Part shown: positions 7,852-15,153 of the stretch, one piece after another
How the letters are laid out: every line of letters starts with the position of its first letter
Position numbering within the stretch: position 1 is the stretch's first letter
Virus record (IMG/VR): IMGVR_UViG_3300028809_000012
Coordinates: 1 to 64,000 of that record
Length of the DNA: 64,000 bases
Direction: 5' to 3' (one strand)
Source: a virus
Position numbers and translations under genes: made by a program
Notes under the pieces: generated by a model
Seen by the model: the letters and a program-made list of their open reading frames with translations, nothing else
The model's database searches: none
What the model was told of the DNA's origin: nothing

Positions 7852-9023
7852 AATTCACAGCCAACGCGAGTTCGTTTTCGTCCGCCCTCGCCCTCGTGAT
7901 GCGGAGCATCAACCCCCGCCTGTCCATCACCGCTGGACGGGGCGTGTTCATCGAGGCGTCCGGAGGGTACGTGACGCTGACCGGGACGGACATCCAGACC
8001 GCCGCCCGCGTGCGGGTCGCGGCGACGGTACGCCATCCGGGACGGCTGCTGCTGGGCGCGCACATGCTGGCGGAGGCGCTGCGCAAGCCGAGCGGGCTGG
8101 AGGTGTCGTTCGCGGTGGAGGGCAAGGGGATGGTGGCAATCGCTGTGGGCCGCAGTCGGTACGAGATCCCGCAGATGGACGTGGACGATTTCCCGCCGGT
8201 GGGTGGCGCCCCGGACGACCCGATCCTGTACGTGCCGGGGGAGTACCTGCACCTCGCCGCGGACCACGTGGCGTTCGCGGTTGCGACCCCGGACATGGGA
8301 CGGCCGGCGCTGCTGGGGATGGCGCTGCGCTTCAAGCCCACGCACATGCAGGTCATCGCCGGGGACAGCGCCGTGTTCGCGGAGCTTCAGGTTCCGTACG
8401 AGGGCGGCCGGCAGCCGGAGCCGGGGACCGAAATCAGCCTGCTGCCTCCGTCCGTCGCCAACATCCAGCGCTTCTTTGAGCCGCTGGACTCGGTGGGAGT
8501 CTCCGTGCACAAGGGCTGGGCCTCATTCCGGGCCGGCGACCGGGAGTACCACGCCAAGACGCTCGCCGAGTTGTTCCCCTCCGCCGTGGACGACGTGTTC
8601 AACCGCGCGCGCCAGCAGCTCTGTTCCTGGATCGAGGTGGAGCGCAAGCCGCTGATCGAAGCGTTGATGCGAATGGACGTTGTGGCGAGTGGTGAGGACA
8701 TCCACCCGGTCCGTTTCGCGGTGTGCCATGCCAAGGAGCTGCACCTGTACAGCGCCACCCGCAACGGCCGCGCGCGCGATCTGGTGGACGTGGAGGGCGA
8801 CGGGCCGGACTTCACCTGCGGCATCAACGCCAAGCAGATGCTCGCCCTGCTGGACAAGGTGCCGGGGGACAAGGTGCGGATCGACCTGCCCGGCCATCCC
8901 GGCCAGCCGCTCATCATCACCCCGGCCGCAGTGCCGGAGGGCTCGCCGCCCTACACGCTGCTGCTGGCGCCCCTGCACCCCGCCTCCCCGACCGCGGCAT
9001 CCACGATGGCAGGTCCGCAGTAA
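7848..9023 (+). CDS. dnaN: DnaN-like DNA polymerase sliding clamp
   Basis: A 391-aa protein starting at GTG 7848 after an AGGAGG Shine-Dalgarno. It has the three-domain pattern of bacterial beta clamps: N-terminal KFTANASSFSSALALVMRSI and YVTLTGTDIQTAARVRV (compare the beta-clamp LxxxGTDLExxxxxxV strand), and VGRSRYEIPQMDVDDFPPV, which is very like the conserved SGRSRFxLxxLPAxDFP segment. It should form a ring that tethers a DNA polymerase to DNA. No polymerase gene is visible in the window, so it may serve a host enzyme or one encoded outside the window. Confidence 0.85.
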   Translation: MKFTANASSFSSALALVMRSINPRLSITAGRGVFIEASGGYVTLTGTDIQTAARVRVAATVRHPGRLLLGAHMLAEALRKPSGLEVSFAVEGKGMVAIAVGRSRYEIPQMDVDDFPPVGGAPDDPILYVPGEYLHLAADHVAFAVATPDMGRPALLGMALRFKPTHMQVIAGDSAVFAELQVPYEGGRQPEPGTEISLLPPSVANIQRFFEPLDSVGVSVHKGWASFRAGDREYHAKTLAELFPSAVDDVFNRARQQLCSWIEVERKPLIEALMRMDVVASGEDIHPVRFAVCHAKELHLYSATRNGRARDLVDVEGDGPDFTCGINAKQMLALLDKVPGDKVRIDLPGHPGQPLIITPAAVPEGSPPYTLLLAPLHPASPTAASTMAGPQ

Positions 9024-9058
9024 CGAGACACTTGCGCTGAGTTATGCAGTGATGTAAG

Positions 9059-9088
9059 TTGGTTATGTCGCAGTGCAATTTGTATACT
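9059..9088 (+). promoter_or_regulatory. Promoter of the tas gene
   Basis: TTGGTT at 9059-9064 and a good -10 TATACT at 9083-9088 are spaced by 18 bases, in the gap between the clamp stop (9023) and the tas start. The tas gene thus has its own transcription start and is not just read through from the replication operon. Confidence 0.6.
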
Positions 9089-9114
9089 ACCAACCGGAAG
9101 CAAGGAAACCGAAG

Positions 9115-10404
9115 ATGAGCACCATCGAGAGGGAAGCGCTGAAGGAGCTGGCAAGCGGGGAGCGTACGGACGTGACGTTCTTCTCGTCGCGCCACGGAGC
9201 CGCCGTGGCCGGGAGGGACGAGGATTGGGCCGATCTGTCGGCGCGTACGTCCAATGCGCTGCGCAGCGAAGGCTTTGCCACACCCGGCGCGGCTGCGCGA
9301 CTGTCGGACGAAGCGCTGCTGCTGATTCGCGGATTCGGCAAGAAGGGGCTGGAGGAACTGCGGACGTGGAGCCAGTATCCGCAGAGTAGGCATTCTGCTT
9401 TTGTTGCGGGTCTTGCCATGGAGATGGAGGAAAGGACGGCCCGTGGCGAGTTTGATCTGGATTCTTTCCCGTCCTCCGCCCCCGAGGCGCCCCCGCAGTC
9501 CGAGAACGACCGCATGCTGCGATTCCTCGCGGACGGCTATGAGCAGGCGCAGCGGAAGCGGATCGGGTGCGGCGAGCAGATTCGCGCTGTGCTTCAGGGC
9601 CGTGACGAGACGTGGGGTGAGGGGACGGAAGAGATCGCGGGAGTGGAGGAGATGCTGGGCGCCATCGCCAGCGGCGAGGAGAGCGGGCCGGTGCCGATCT
9701 TGGGTCGCATGTACCACCGGGCGTGGTCCGAGGAGCAGGAGCTTCGCAAGGAGATGGAGCGCGCGCTGAAGCATCACGTCTGCTGGCCGTGGCTGTCGCA
9801 GGTGAAGGGGATCGGTCCCACGCTCGCGTGCAAGCTGCTGGCGCGGCTGGACCCCCGGAAGGCGACCACGGTGTCCGCGTTTTGGGCGTACGCGGGCCTC
9901 GCCACGGTGCCCGGTGAGCGCTACGCCTGCGCTGCCTGCGGCATGACGCGGGACTGGCCGGTGGGGTACAACGTGACCGGCAAGCATCAGGCGCTTGGCA
10001 GCACCGCCTCGTGCACGGGCTCGCTGGTGAGGGTGGCCGGACCGGAGGATGGCGTGCGGGCGGCCCAGCCCAAGCCGGCGCGAGGACAGAAGTCCACCTA
10101 CGACGCGTACGTGAAGAAGCAGATGTACCTTGTGGGCACCGGCTTCCTGAAGGTTCCGCGGGGCAAGTACGAGCAGGTGTACCGCGCCGAGCGGGCGAAG
10201 CTGGACCGTGAGCGCGTGGGCTGGGCGGACGGGCGCAAGCACCTGACGGCACTGCGCAAGACGGAAAAGCTGTTCCTGTCGCATCTCTGGCAGGTTTGGC
10301 GTGAAGCGCTGGGCCTGCCGGTGGGGATGCCCTACGCCATCTCCGTGCTGGGCCATTCCGAGGCGTCGTACGTGGGGCCGTGGCAGATGGTAGGGCGGGA
10401 CTGA
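9115..10404 (+). CDS. Tas-like Nop/IS110-fold RNA-guided protein with alphaCTD-like N-terminal domain
   Basis: A 429-aa protein; ATG 9115 is preferred over an upstream GTG (9073) because AAGGAAA lies just before it. Residues about 38-86 (LSARTSNALRSEGF, then LSDEALLLIRGFGKKGLEEL) match the helix-hairpin-helix fold of the RNA polymerase alpha C-terminal domain. Residues about 195-400 form the core: WPWLSQVKGIGPTLACKLLA (helix-hairpin-helix), SAFWAYAGLA, a zinc-ribbon insert (CAACG at 272-276, Cys300) and a C-terminal helix FLSHLWQVWREALGLP. This pattern is shared by the C-terminal domain of IS110 transposases and by Nop/Tas proteins. No DEDD RuvC, RuvC or HNH nuclease motifs are visible, so it resembles nuclease-free TasA. 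A guide-like repeat array begins 9 bases after its stop on the same strand, which supports Tas over transposase. Confidence 0.78.
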   Translation: MSTIEREALKELASGERTDVTFFSSRHGAAVAGRDEDWADLSARTSNALRSEGFATPGAAARLSDEALLLIRGFGKKGLEELRTWSQYPQSRHSAFVAGLAMEMEERTARGEFDLDSFPSSAPEAPPQSENDRMLRFLADGYEQAQRKRIGCGEQIRAVLQGRDETWGEGTEEIAGVEEMLGAIASGEESGPVPILGRMYHRAWSEEQELRKEMERALKHHVCWPWLSQVKGIGPTLACKLLARLDPRKATTVSAFWAYAGLATVPGERYACAACGMTRDWPVGYNVTGKHQALGSTASCTGSLVRVAGPEDGVRAAQPKPARGQKSTYDAYVKKQMYLVGTGFLKVPRGKYEQVYRAERAKLDRERVGWADGRKHLTALRKTEKLFLSHLWQVWREALGLPVGMPYAISVLGHSEASYVGPWQMVGRD

Positions 10405-10412
10405 GGTTGTGG

Positions 10413-10532
10413 GGCGAGCCGTTACAGACGAGTAATCCGTGCACATGAAGCGAGCCGCCGATACCAGAGTAACCCGTATGCTAAGAGCGAGCCGGTAGAG
10501 TGTAGAGTCACCCGTACGTCCTGAACGTAACC
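10413..10532 (+). repeat. TIGR-like array 1 (about 3 units, tas strand)
   Basis: Directly after the tas stop. Two 9-mers alternate: type A GCGAGCCG/AGCGAGCCG at 10414-10421, 10449-10457 and 10486-10494, and type B GAGTAATCC, GAGTAACCC, GAGTCACCC at 10430-10438, 10467-10475 and 10505-10513. Variable segments after A are ttacagac, ccgatacca and gtagagtgta (8-10 bases); after B gtgcacatga and gtatgctaag (10 bases). The period is 36-38 bp. A degenerate A-like copy follows near 10524. The design (two repeats, two spacers, about 36-nt unit) is that of tandem interspaced guide RNA arrays; transcription from the tas promoter is likely. Confidence 0.8.
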
Positions 10533-10555
10533 AACTGGACATAAGGCAAAGACCG

Positions 10556-11227
10556 ATGAGCGAGATTGACGAGAGCGAGTATGTGACCGTGGCGAGCGAT
10601 GAGCCTACGGTGACGACGCATTACGCGAATGGGCTCTGGTGGGCGACGCAGGGGTCGCTGGCCGCGTCTGCCGTGACCGTAGCGCAGGCGGTGCGCCGGG
10701 TGCGCTACGCCAACGGTTTCATCGGTAAGACGGCGGACGATCTTTCCAGTGGCGGTGGAGGCGTCCCCACCACCTCCCAGCAGGGAGACGCGCGGGAGCA
10801 AGAAGAAGGGGGGTACGAGCCGGTGCTGGGCGACTCCGACATCCCGTGCGCGCCGTGCCCGTTCTGCGGCAGCGGAGACACGGACGCGGGAGCGGCCCTT
10901 TCCGAGACGGCGGGCGGGCGTCGTCGGGTGCAGGCAGGATGCATGGACTGCGGCGCTGTCGGTCCCGAGGCGATCAGCCCGCAGTCCGCGGCCCAGAAGT
11001 GGGCTGCACTCCGCTCCTCCCCGGCGCAGGATCATGCCGAGGCGTATGCGGCGCTCGCGGCGATCCGCCAACGTCACAATGGCTACAACGCGGAGATGCG
11101 TGCGGCCATGCCCGACCTGAAGGAGCCCGCGTCTCCGGCGGAGGCGTTGGACGATTTGCTGGCGGAAGAGCGGGCGTTGGCGCTGGCGGAGGCGGATGCT
11201 ATCGCGCGGGACAGGGAGGAGCGGTGA
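10556..11227 (+). CDS. Lar-like zinc-ribbon protein
   Basis: A 223-aa protein. The N-terminal part (residues about 1-60) is a small domain with WWATQGSLAASA; the middle is a linker; residues about 100-145 form a zinc ribbon, CPFCGSGDTD then CMDCGAVGPEAISPQSAAQKW, the pattern of Lar-family restriction-alleviation and related phage proteins. The C-terminus is helical and charged. Similar ribbons recur in the gene at 20105. The role is unproven; Lar of Rac prophage modulates type I restriction. Confidence 0.7.
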   Translation: MSEIDESEYVTVASDEPTVTTHYANGLWWATQGSLAASAVTVAQAVRRVRYANGFIGKTADDLSSGGGGVPTTSQQGDAREQEEGGYEPVLGDSDIPCAPCPFCGSGDTDAGAALSETAGGRRRVQAGCMDCGAVGPEAISPQSAAQKWAALRSSPAQDHAEAYAALAAIRQRHNGYNAEMRAAMPDLKEPASPAEALDDLLAEERALALAEADAIARDREER

Positions 11228-12054
11228 GGCCATCCGCGCTTACGGACCCACGGGGGCCGCTCTTCCCCGCGCGGGTGGGTCACGGGCTGGAGCCCGGTTC
11301 GGAGGAGTGGGTGGCGTGGATCGAGGAGTGCGACGAGCGTACCGGATACAAGGTCTGCGGCCGTAGCAACCGTTTCGATGAGCCCTGCATGGTCCGCAGC
11401 CCCATCCAGACGAGCAGGCTGGATGGTGACCCGAGGTATGGCCGCCCGGCCTGCCGTAATCATGGCGGACACAGCTTGGCCGGGATCGCTAGCCCTGCGT
11501 ATCGCAACGGGACCGCGTCACGGTACACGCTGCGCGGGCGGCTCGCGGGCTATCACGACCGGCTGGACGACATGGATTACCTGTCGCTCCATCCCGAGCT
11601 GAAGATTACGGAGGAGTTGATTTCCGCCGCCGTGGAGGTGCTGGACGACCCCACCCCCTGCCCGGAGCAGTTGGATCTGCCCATGCTGAACCCGGAGGTG
11701 CACGGGGAGGAGGCGGCCAAGGCGAGGGAAGCCGAGCACCGCCAGCGGGCCAAGGAAATTGCGGAGTGGCACAAGGAGAGGGCGGCGGCCACGGAGCGAT
11801 ACGACGCACTGGTGGAGCTGAAGGCGAAGCTGGCCCGTACGGAGATCGCGCGCGTGAAGGCGGCGCAGGACACGCTTTCCGGCGGCGCCGTCCGCCTGTT
11901 TTCGCAAACGCTGCTGGAGATCAACCGGCGGCGCCTACTCGCCTTCGGTGCGCGACACGGGGTGCCGGCGGAGGAGGTGTTGGATGAGCTGGCGAATTTG
12001 CAGGAGGAGATTGTCAACGCGGTGCTCAATTCCAAGGGGACCGGCGTAAGTTAA
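11224..12054 (+). CDS. HGG-motif protein, possible small terminase subunit
   Basis: A 276-aa protein; the GTG start at 11224 overlaps the previous stop (GTGA). Residues about 50-100 carry CGRSN, PCMV and then CRNHGGHSLAGIASPAYRN, a Cys/His motif (HGG..L.G.ASP.Y..G..SRY) seen in a phage family often next to or annotated as terminase small subunits. The rest is mainly alpha-helical with a long charged helix (residues about 160-210). A TerS role would suit a phage whose large subunit lies at 17216, but the distance of 5 kb is unusual, so this is a tentative assignment. Confidence 0.5.
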   Translation: MRPSALTDPRGPLFPARVGHGLEPGSEEWVAWIEECDERTGYKVCGRSNRFDEPCMVRSPIQTSRLDGDPRYGRPACRNHGGHSLAGIASPAYRNGTASRYTLRGRLAGYHDRLDDMDYLSLHPELKITEELISAAVEVLDDPTPCPEQLDLPMLNPEVHGEEAAKAREAEHRQRAKEIAEWHKERAAATERYDALVELKAKLARTEIARVKAAQDTLSGGAVRLFSQTLLEINRRRLLAFGARHGVPAEEVLDELANLQEEIVNAVLNSKGTGVS

Positions 12055-12085
12055 ATGTCCATGCATAAGGAGGAGGGTTGAGCGA

Positions 12086-13081
12086 ATGAGCACCCACACG
12101 CACGCCGAGGAGAGCGATGCCACCCCTCTGGCAGACCACAACGACCTGCCCCCGCTGCAGGGAGACGGAGAGCCGGCCACCGGCACGCTCCGGGGGTTCG
12201 CAGCAGCGGTCTACAACTATCTCGCGGGGAGGAAGCCGTCCGAATGGGGGAGCGAGTATCAGGCGCTCCTCTATGCTGCGTTCGACCTGTCGCGCGCGCC
12301 CGCCGCCCCCTCCCGGCAGGGAGACGCGCGGGAGCGGGGATATTGCGACGCGTTCAGCATGGGCCTCTGCGACGGGGACGAAATCGACGGCGAGGGACCG
12401 TGCGCGTGCAAGGACGGCATCGGCGAGACGCTGGCGGACAAGATCGACCGCAGCCTGGAAGCCGCGCTCGACAACGCCGGCATCTACGACTGGGATATCC
12501 GGCGCGCGGTGCTGGACTGCCGCGACGAGTTGCTGGACGACCTGCGCGATCACCTCGCCGCCCTCCGCTCCGCTCCCGACTACCCGCCCGCCGGCTGGAC
12601 CCCGACGCCGGAAGCGATCAACGCGCTCCCCGACCCCATCCGCTCCTACATTCACGACCTGGAGACGAGGGCGGACCCGGCAGGTGAGGTACGGGAGCTG
12701 GTGATCTGCCGGGACTCGCTGGCGGCGATGGAGCGGCGCGCGATCGCGGCCGAAGAGGACGCGTTCGGGCGGTGGATCAGCGTGGACGAGCGGATGCCCA
12801 AACCGGGATGCCCCGTGTTCGTCGTCAGCGCCCACCCACTCATCGCACCCGCGTTCAACCGTCGCGGGGTGGCACGGGCGACGTATTACGGTCCGAACTC
12901 GCTTGAGTTGGCCGACGACACCGATCCGTACGAGGGGTGCACGCAGGGAAGCGACGAGGACGAATGGTTCGCCCCCGCCGGGTGGTACGAGACGAACCTT
13001 GGCGATGAGGGCTACCACAGCCTCTCCGGCGTCACGCACTGGATGCTTCTACCCCCGCTGCCTCTTTTCGATAATCCTTGA
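12086..13081 (+). CDS. Protein with C-terminal DUF551 domain
   Basis: A 331-aa protein with a strong Shine-Dalgarno (AAGGAGGAGGG). The last 90 residues contain WISVDERMPKPGCPVFVVSA and end THWMLLPPLPLF, the signature of DUF551, frequent at the C-terminus of phage accessory proteins. The N-terminal part has AAVYNYLAG..P and a Cys-containing stretch (CDGDEIDGEGPCACKDG) followed by helices. Function unknown. Confidence 0.75.
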   Translation: MSTHTHAEESDATPLADHNDLPPLQGDGEPATGTLRGFAAAVYNYLAGRKPSEWGSEYQALLYAAFDLSRAPAAPSRQGDARERGYCDAFSMGLCDGDEIDGEGPCACKDGIGETLADKIDRSLEAALDNAGIYDWDIRRAVLDCRDELLDDLRDHLAALRSAPDYPPAGWTPTPEAINALPDPIRSYIHDLETRADPAGEVRELVICRDSLAAMERRAIAAEEDAFGRWISVDERMPKPGCPVFVVSAHPLIAPAFNRRGVARATYYGPNSLELADDTDPYEGCTQGSDEDEWFAPAGWYETNLGDEGYHSLSGVTHWMLLPPLPLFDNP

Positions 13082-13173
13082 CCGAATAAGTGCGCGGAAG
13101 TTATCTTGTATCGAAAGTCAGGCAGTCATCACCCGTCAATGGGAAGGGTCCGGTCCCGATGCGAGGAAGCGAC

Positions 13174-14028
13174 ATGATCCAGGAGGTTCCGGAGCAGTTC
13201 GAGGAGGCGCGGCGGACGCTGAAGCACGCGCGGATGGCGCGCTCCATCGCGGACGTGGGCCTGTGCCGGAAGATGGCGCAGAAGGCGTACGATCTGGCAA
13301 GCGCGGTGGGGGACGGGGAAACCATGTACCAGAGTCGCGCGTGCGTGGGTCGCATGCACCGCTACCGCGCCGAGCACGAGGAGGCGTACATGGCGTACCG
13401 GAGCGCGCTGCGGGAGGCGGAGAGCAACCGGCTGGCGGAATGGCTGGGGCCGGCGCACCACGACTGCTTCGTGGAGGCTATGCAGCTCAACGACAAGGGA
13501 ACCGCTTCGCCACATGCGGTGGTGCGGATGGACATGTGGCGGGACTCTCCCGCGGGCCTGTTCGCCTTCGTGCAGGATTTGTCGTACCTGCGCCTGCTGC
13601 GGCGGGAGACGGACGCGCGGTTCCTCTACCAGACCGCGGCGCAGGCGGCTTTCTACGCGCAGAACCCGTTCGAGCGGATGGTGTTGTTTGCCTCGCAGGC
13701 GTTCGCGGCCGGTACGCTTCAGCACGAGCGCTGGTTCGATTCTTCGCGGAGCCGCTTCGATCACGCGGTGAACGAGTTGGCGGGGGCGGAGGAAGGGGTG
13801 GCGTTGCAGATGTTGGACGTGTCGCGTGGGGCGGAGTTGATGGGACGTCGGGGCGAGGCGATGGACTACGCGGCCAGCGCCCGGCACATCGCGTCACGGC
13901 GCCGTGAGCCCATCGTGCAGGCCCGCGCCGACGAAATCATGGTGCGGCTGGGTGTGGTGCAGGTCCACGGGCTGACGCTGGATAATCAACTACAGGAACA
14001 GGTGACAGATGATCTGCCACATCTATGA
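13174..14028 (+). CDS. Helical repeat (TPR-like) protein
   Basis: A 284-aa protein; ATG 13174 is chosen because GAGGAA precedes it (an in-frame ATG at 13159 has a poor site). The whole length is made of paired helices with small and aromatic residues at spacings typical of tetratricopeptide-like repeats, for example QKAYDLASAVGDGETMYQSR, AEHEEAYMAYRSALREAES and AAQAAFYAQNPFERMVLFA. It probably binds a protein partner. No catalytic motif is seen. Confidence 0.6.
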   Translation: MIQEVPEQFEEARRTLKHARMARSIADVGLCRKMAQKAYDLASAVGDGETMYQSRACVGRMHRYRAEHEEAYMAYRSALREAESNRLAEWLGPAHHDCFVEAMQLNDKGTASPHAVVRMDMWRDSPAGLFAFVQDLSYLRLLRRETDARFLYQTAAQAAFYAQNPFERMVLFASQAFAAGTLQHERWFDSSRSRFDHAVNELAGAEEGVALQMLDVSRGAELMGRRGEAMDYAASARHIASRRREPIVQARADEIMVRLGVVQVHGLTLDNQLQEQVTDDLPHL

Positions 14029-14194
14029 TCGCGATACCGGGAAGTGGGTGCGCGACGCTGAGGGTGACCCGGAGTGTGGCAAGGATTTCTGCGATGAGTG
14101 TGGGGACTGCTTGGAGTGCTACCACGGGGATACATGCGAGGGCGGCTGCGCGTGGGTGCGTTACGCGGACAATCCACCAGAACAAGAGGAGTAG
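14009..14194 (+). CDS. Cysteine-rich mini-protein (61 aa)
   Basis: Starts at ATG 14009 with AGGAACAGG upstream and overlaps the previous gene by 20 bases. It holds seven cysteines after the first (CGKDFCDECGDCLECYHGD, then CEGGC), enough for one or two metal sites or disulfides, and an acidic tail. No family is recognised. Confidence 0.65.
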   Translation: MICHIYDRDTGKWVRDAEGDPECGKDFCDECGDCLECYHGDTCEGGCAWVRYADNPPEQEE

Positions 14195-14199
14195 GAGAA

Positions 14200-14406
14200 A
14201 TGGGAGAAGCGAGGTTGCGCGTGGTGGTGGGCGAATATGCTGTGGAGCAGCGCGTGGATGGATCGGTGCGGGCGGAGCGTCACGGCGTGCCGTGGAGGGA
14301 CTGTATCGGTGACAACTTGGTCTTAGCGCTCGCGCAAGAGGTGGCTGACCTTCGCGAGCGGATGGCGCAGGTGCGCGCCGCTCTTGCTAATTACGAAGTC
14401 GAGTAA
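14200..14406 (+). CDS. Small protein with C-terminal coiled coil (68 aa)
   Basis: ATG 14200 with GGAG six bases upstream. The N-terminal half is beta-rich (RLRVVVGEYAVEQRVDGSV) and the C-terminal half is a heptad helix (LALAQEVADLRERMAQVRAA). It ends at a strong hairpin (14404-14444). Function unknown. Confidence 0.6.
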   Translation: MGEARLRVVVGEYAVEQRVDGSVRAERHGVPWRDCIGDNLVLALAQEVADLRERMAQVRAALANYEVE

Positions 14407-14444
14407 ATCCAGAGGGGCGGCGCCTTGCCGCCCCTCTGGATTTA
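14404..14444. terminator. Strong hairpin between convergent genes
   Basis: Arms 14404-14421 and 14427-14444 form a perfect 18-bp stem with a five-base loop (gcctt). It starts in the stop codon of the rightward gene and precedes the end of the leftward lipoprotein gene, so it can stop transcription from both sides. The arm ends give short A/T runs on each side (TAAAT and ATTTA). Confidence 0.75.
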
Positions 14445-14462
14445 CCGGACCCCGATCTAGGC

Positions 14463-14693
14463 TCAGTGCCCTCCGCTGCCCCCGAGCACGCCGGTGGAGT
14501 CGCCCATGCTGGAGGGCTGCGGGATGGTGTCCGTGCGGCCACCACCGCCGCCGAGCACGCCACTGTTGTCGGCGCCAGCCGCGCAGGTGGCAGACGAGCA
14601 TTCGCTGCCCTGCGTGGGGGTGTCGTTGCAGGCGGCCAGCGCCATGACGGCGAGGCAGGCCGCGATCCCGAAGCTGATGCGCGTGTACTTCAT
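14463..14693 (-). CDS. Small lipoprotein (moron)
   Basis: A 76-aa leftward protein in a rightward region. Residues 1-21 are a signal peptide (MKYTRISFGIAACLAVMALA) ending in a lipobox ALAAC, with Cys about residue 22 as the lipidation site. The mature part has two copies of a GVLGGxGG motif joined by a Pro/Ser/Thr linker. A Shine-Dalgarno AAGGAA precedes the start. Such prophage or phage lipoproteins can alter the host surface and exclude other phages; this is inference. Confidence 0.75.
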   Translation of the reverse strand: MKYTRISFGIAACLAVMALAACNDTPTQGSECSSATCAAGADNSGVLGGGGGRTDTIPQPSSMGDSTGVLGGSGGH

Positions 14694-14847
14694 TCTGTTG
14701 TTCCTTTTGTGGCGAGAGATGCAAGTCCGTGGCTAAAACAAGAGACGGCCCACAAGATAGGAAGGTGGTCGATGATGGGCAAGAGAGTGATGGTCGTAAG
14801 GGTTCCGGCGGTGCGCTACGTGAGACGTGGATACGGCTTCATCCCTG

Positions 14848-14875
14848 TTGACTTCTTGCGTCCGCGCACTACATT
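14848..14875 (+). promoter_or_regulatory. Promoter for the XRE regulator operon
   Basis: TTGACT at 14848-14853 and TACATT at 14870-14875, spacing 16, lie about 50 bases before the XRE gene start. An ORF passes through here but has no ribosome-binding site and is considered non-coding. Confidence 0.55.
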
Positions 14876-14922
14876 TAGTTTGGATGACATTCTGTATCAT
14901 CAGCGAGGGAGCGAAGACAGAA

Positions 14923-15153
14923 ATGGCAAGCGAGATGTCCACCCCCGGCAACCGCATCAAGGCGGCGCGGGCGCTACGGGGGATGAAGCAGGATGAGCTG
15001 GCGGAGGCGGCCGACATGTCGGTGACGCACCTCTGCTCCATCGAGAAGGGGAAGCGTCCCATCGAGAGCGTCAAGGTGGGGACGCTGAAGCGCATCTGTG
15101 GAGCGATGGGGCTGGGTTTGGACTACGTGGTGAGCGGGAAGCCGGTGCCGTGA
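14923..15153 (+). CDS. XRE-family transcriptional regulator
   Basis: A 76-aa helix-turn-helix protein: GNRIKAARALRGMKQDELAE, ADMSVTHLCSIEKGKRPIES, then LKRICGAMGLGLDYVV, the complete Cro/C1-type HTH fold with little else. It should bind operator DNA as a dimer. Its operon continues with an HD hydrolase (GTGA overlap). The palindromic promoters at 16310, 18889 and 22051 are possible targets, though that is only an inference. Confidence 0.85.
   Translation: MASEMSTPGNRIKAARALRGMKQDELAEAADMSVTHLCSIEKGKRPIESVKVGTLKRICGAMGLGLDYVVSGKPVP

Noticed and set aside
6144-8510. 788-aa leftward ORF opposite the helicase and clamp
   Set aside because: Antisense shadow over several well-supported rightward genes.
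9115-10404. IS110-family transposase
   Set aside because: The C-terminal domain is alike, but the N-terminal DEDD nuclease is absent and replaced by an alphaCTD-like domain, there are no insertion ends, and a guide-like array is adjacent.
14772-14996. Small rightward ORF before the XRE gene
   Set aside because: Contains the XRE promoter and lacks a ribosome-binding site; composition after the promoter is a shifted copy of the XRE frame.
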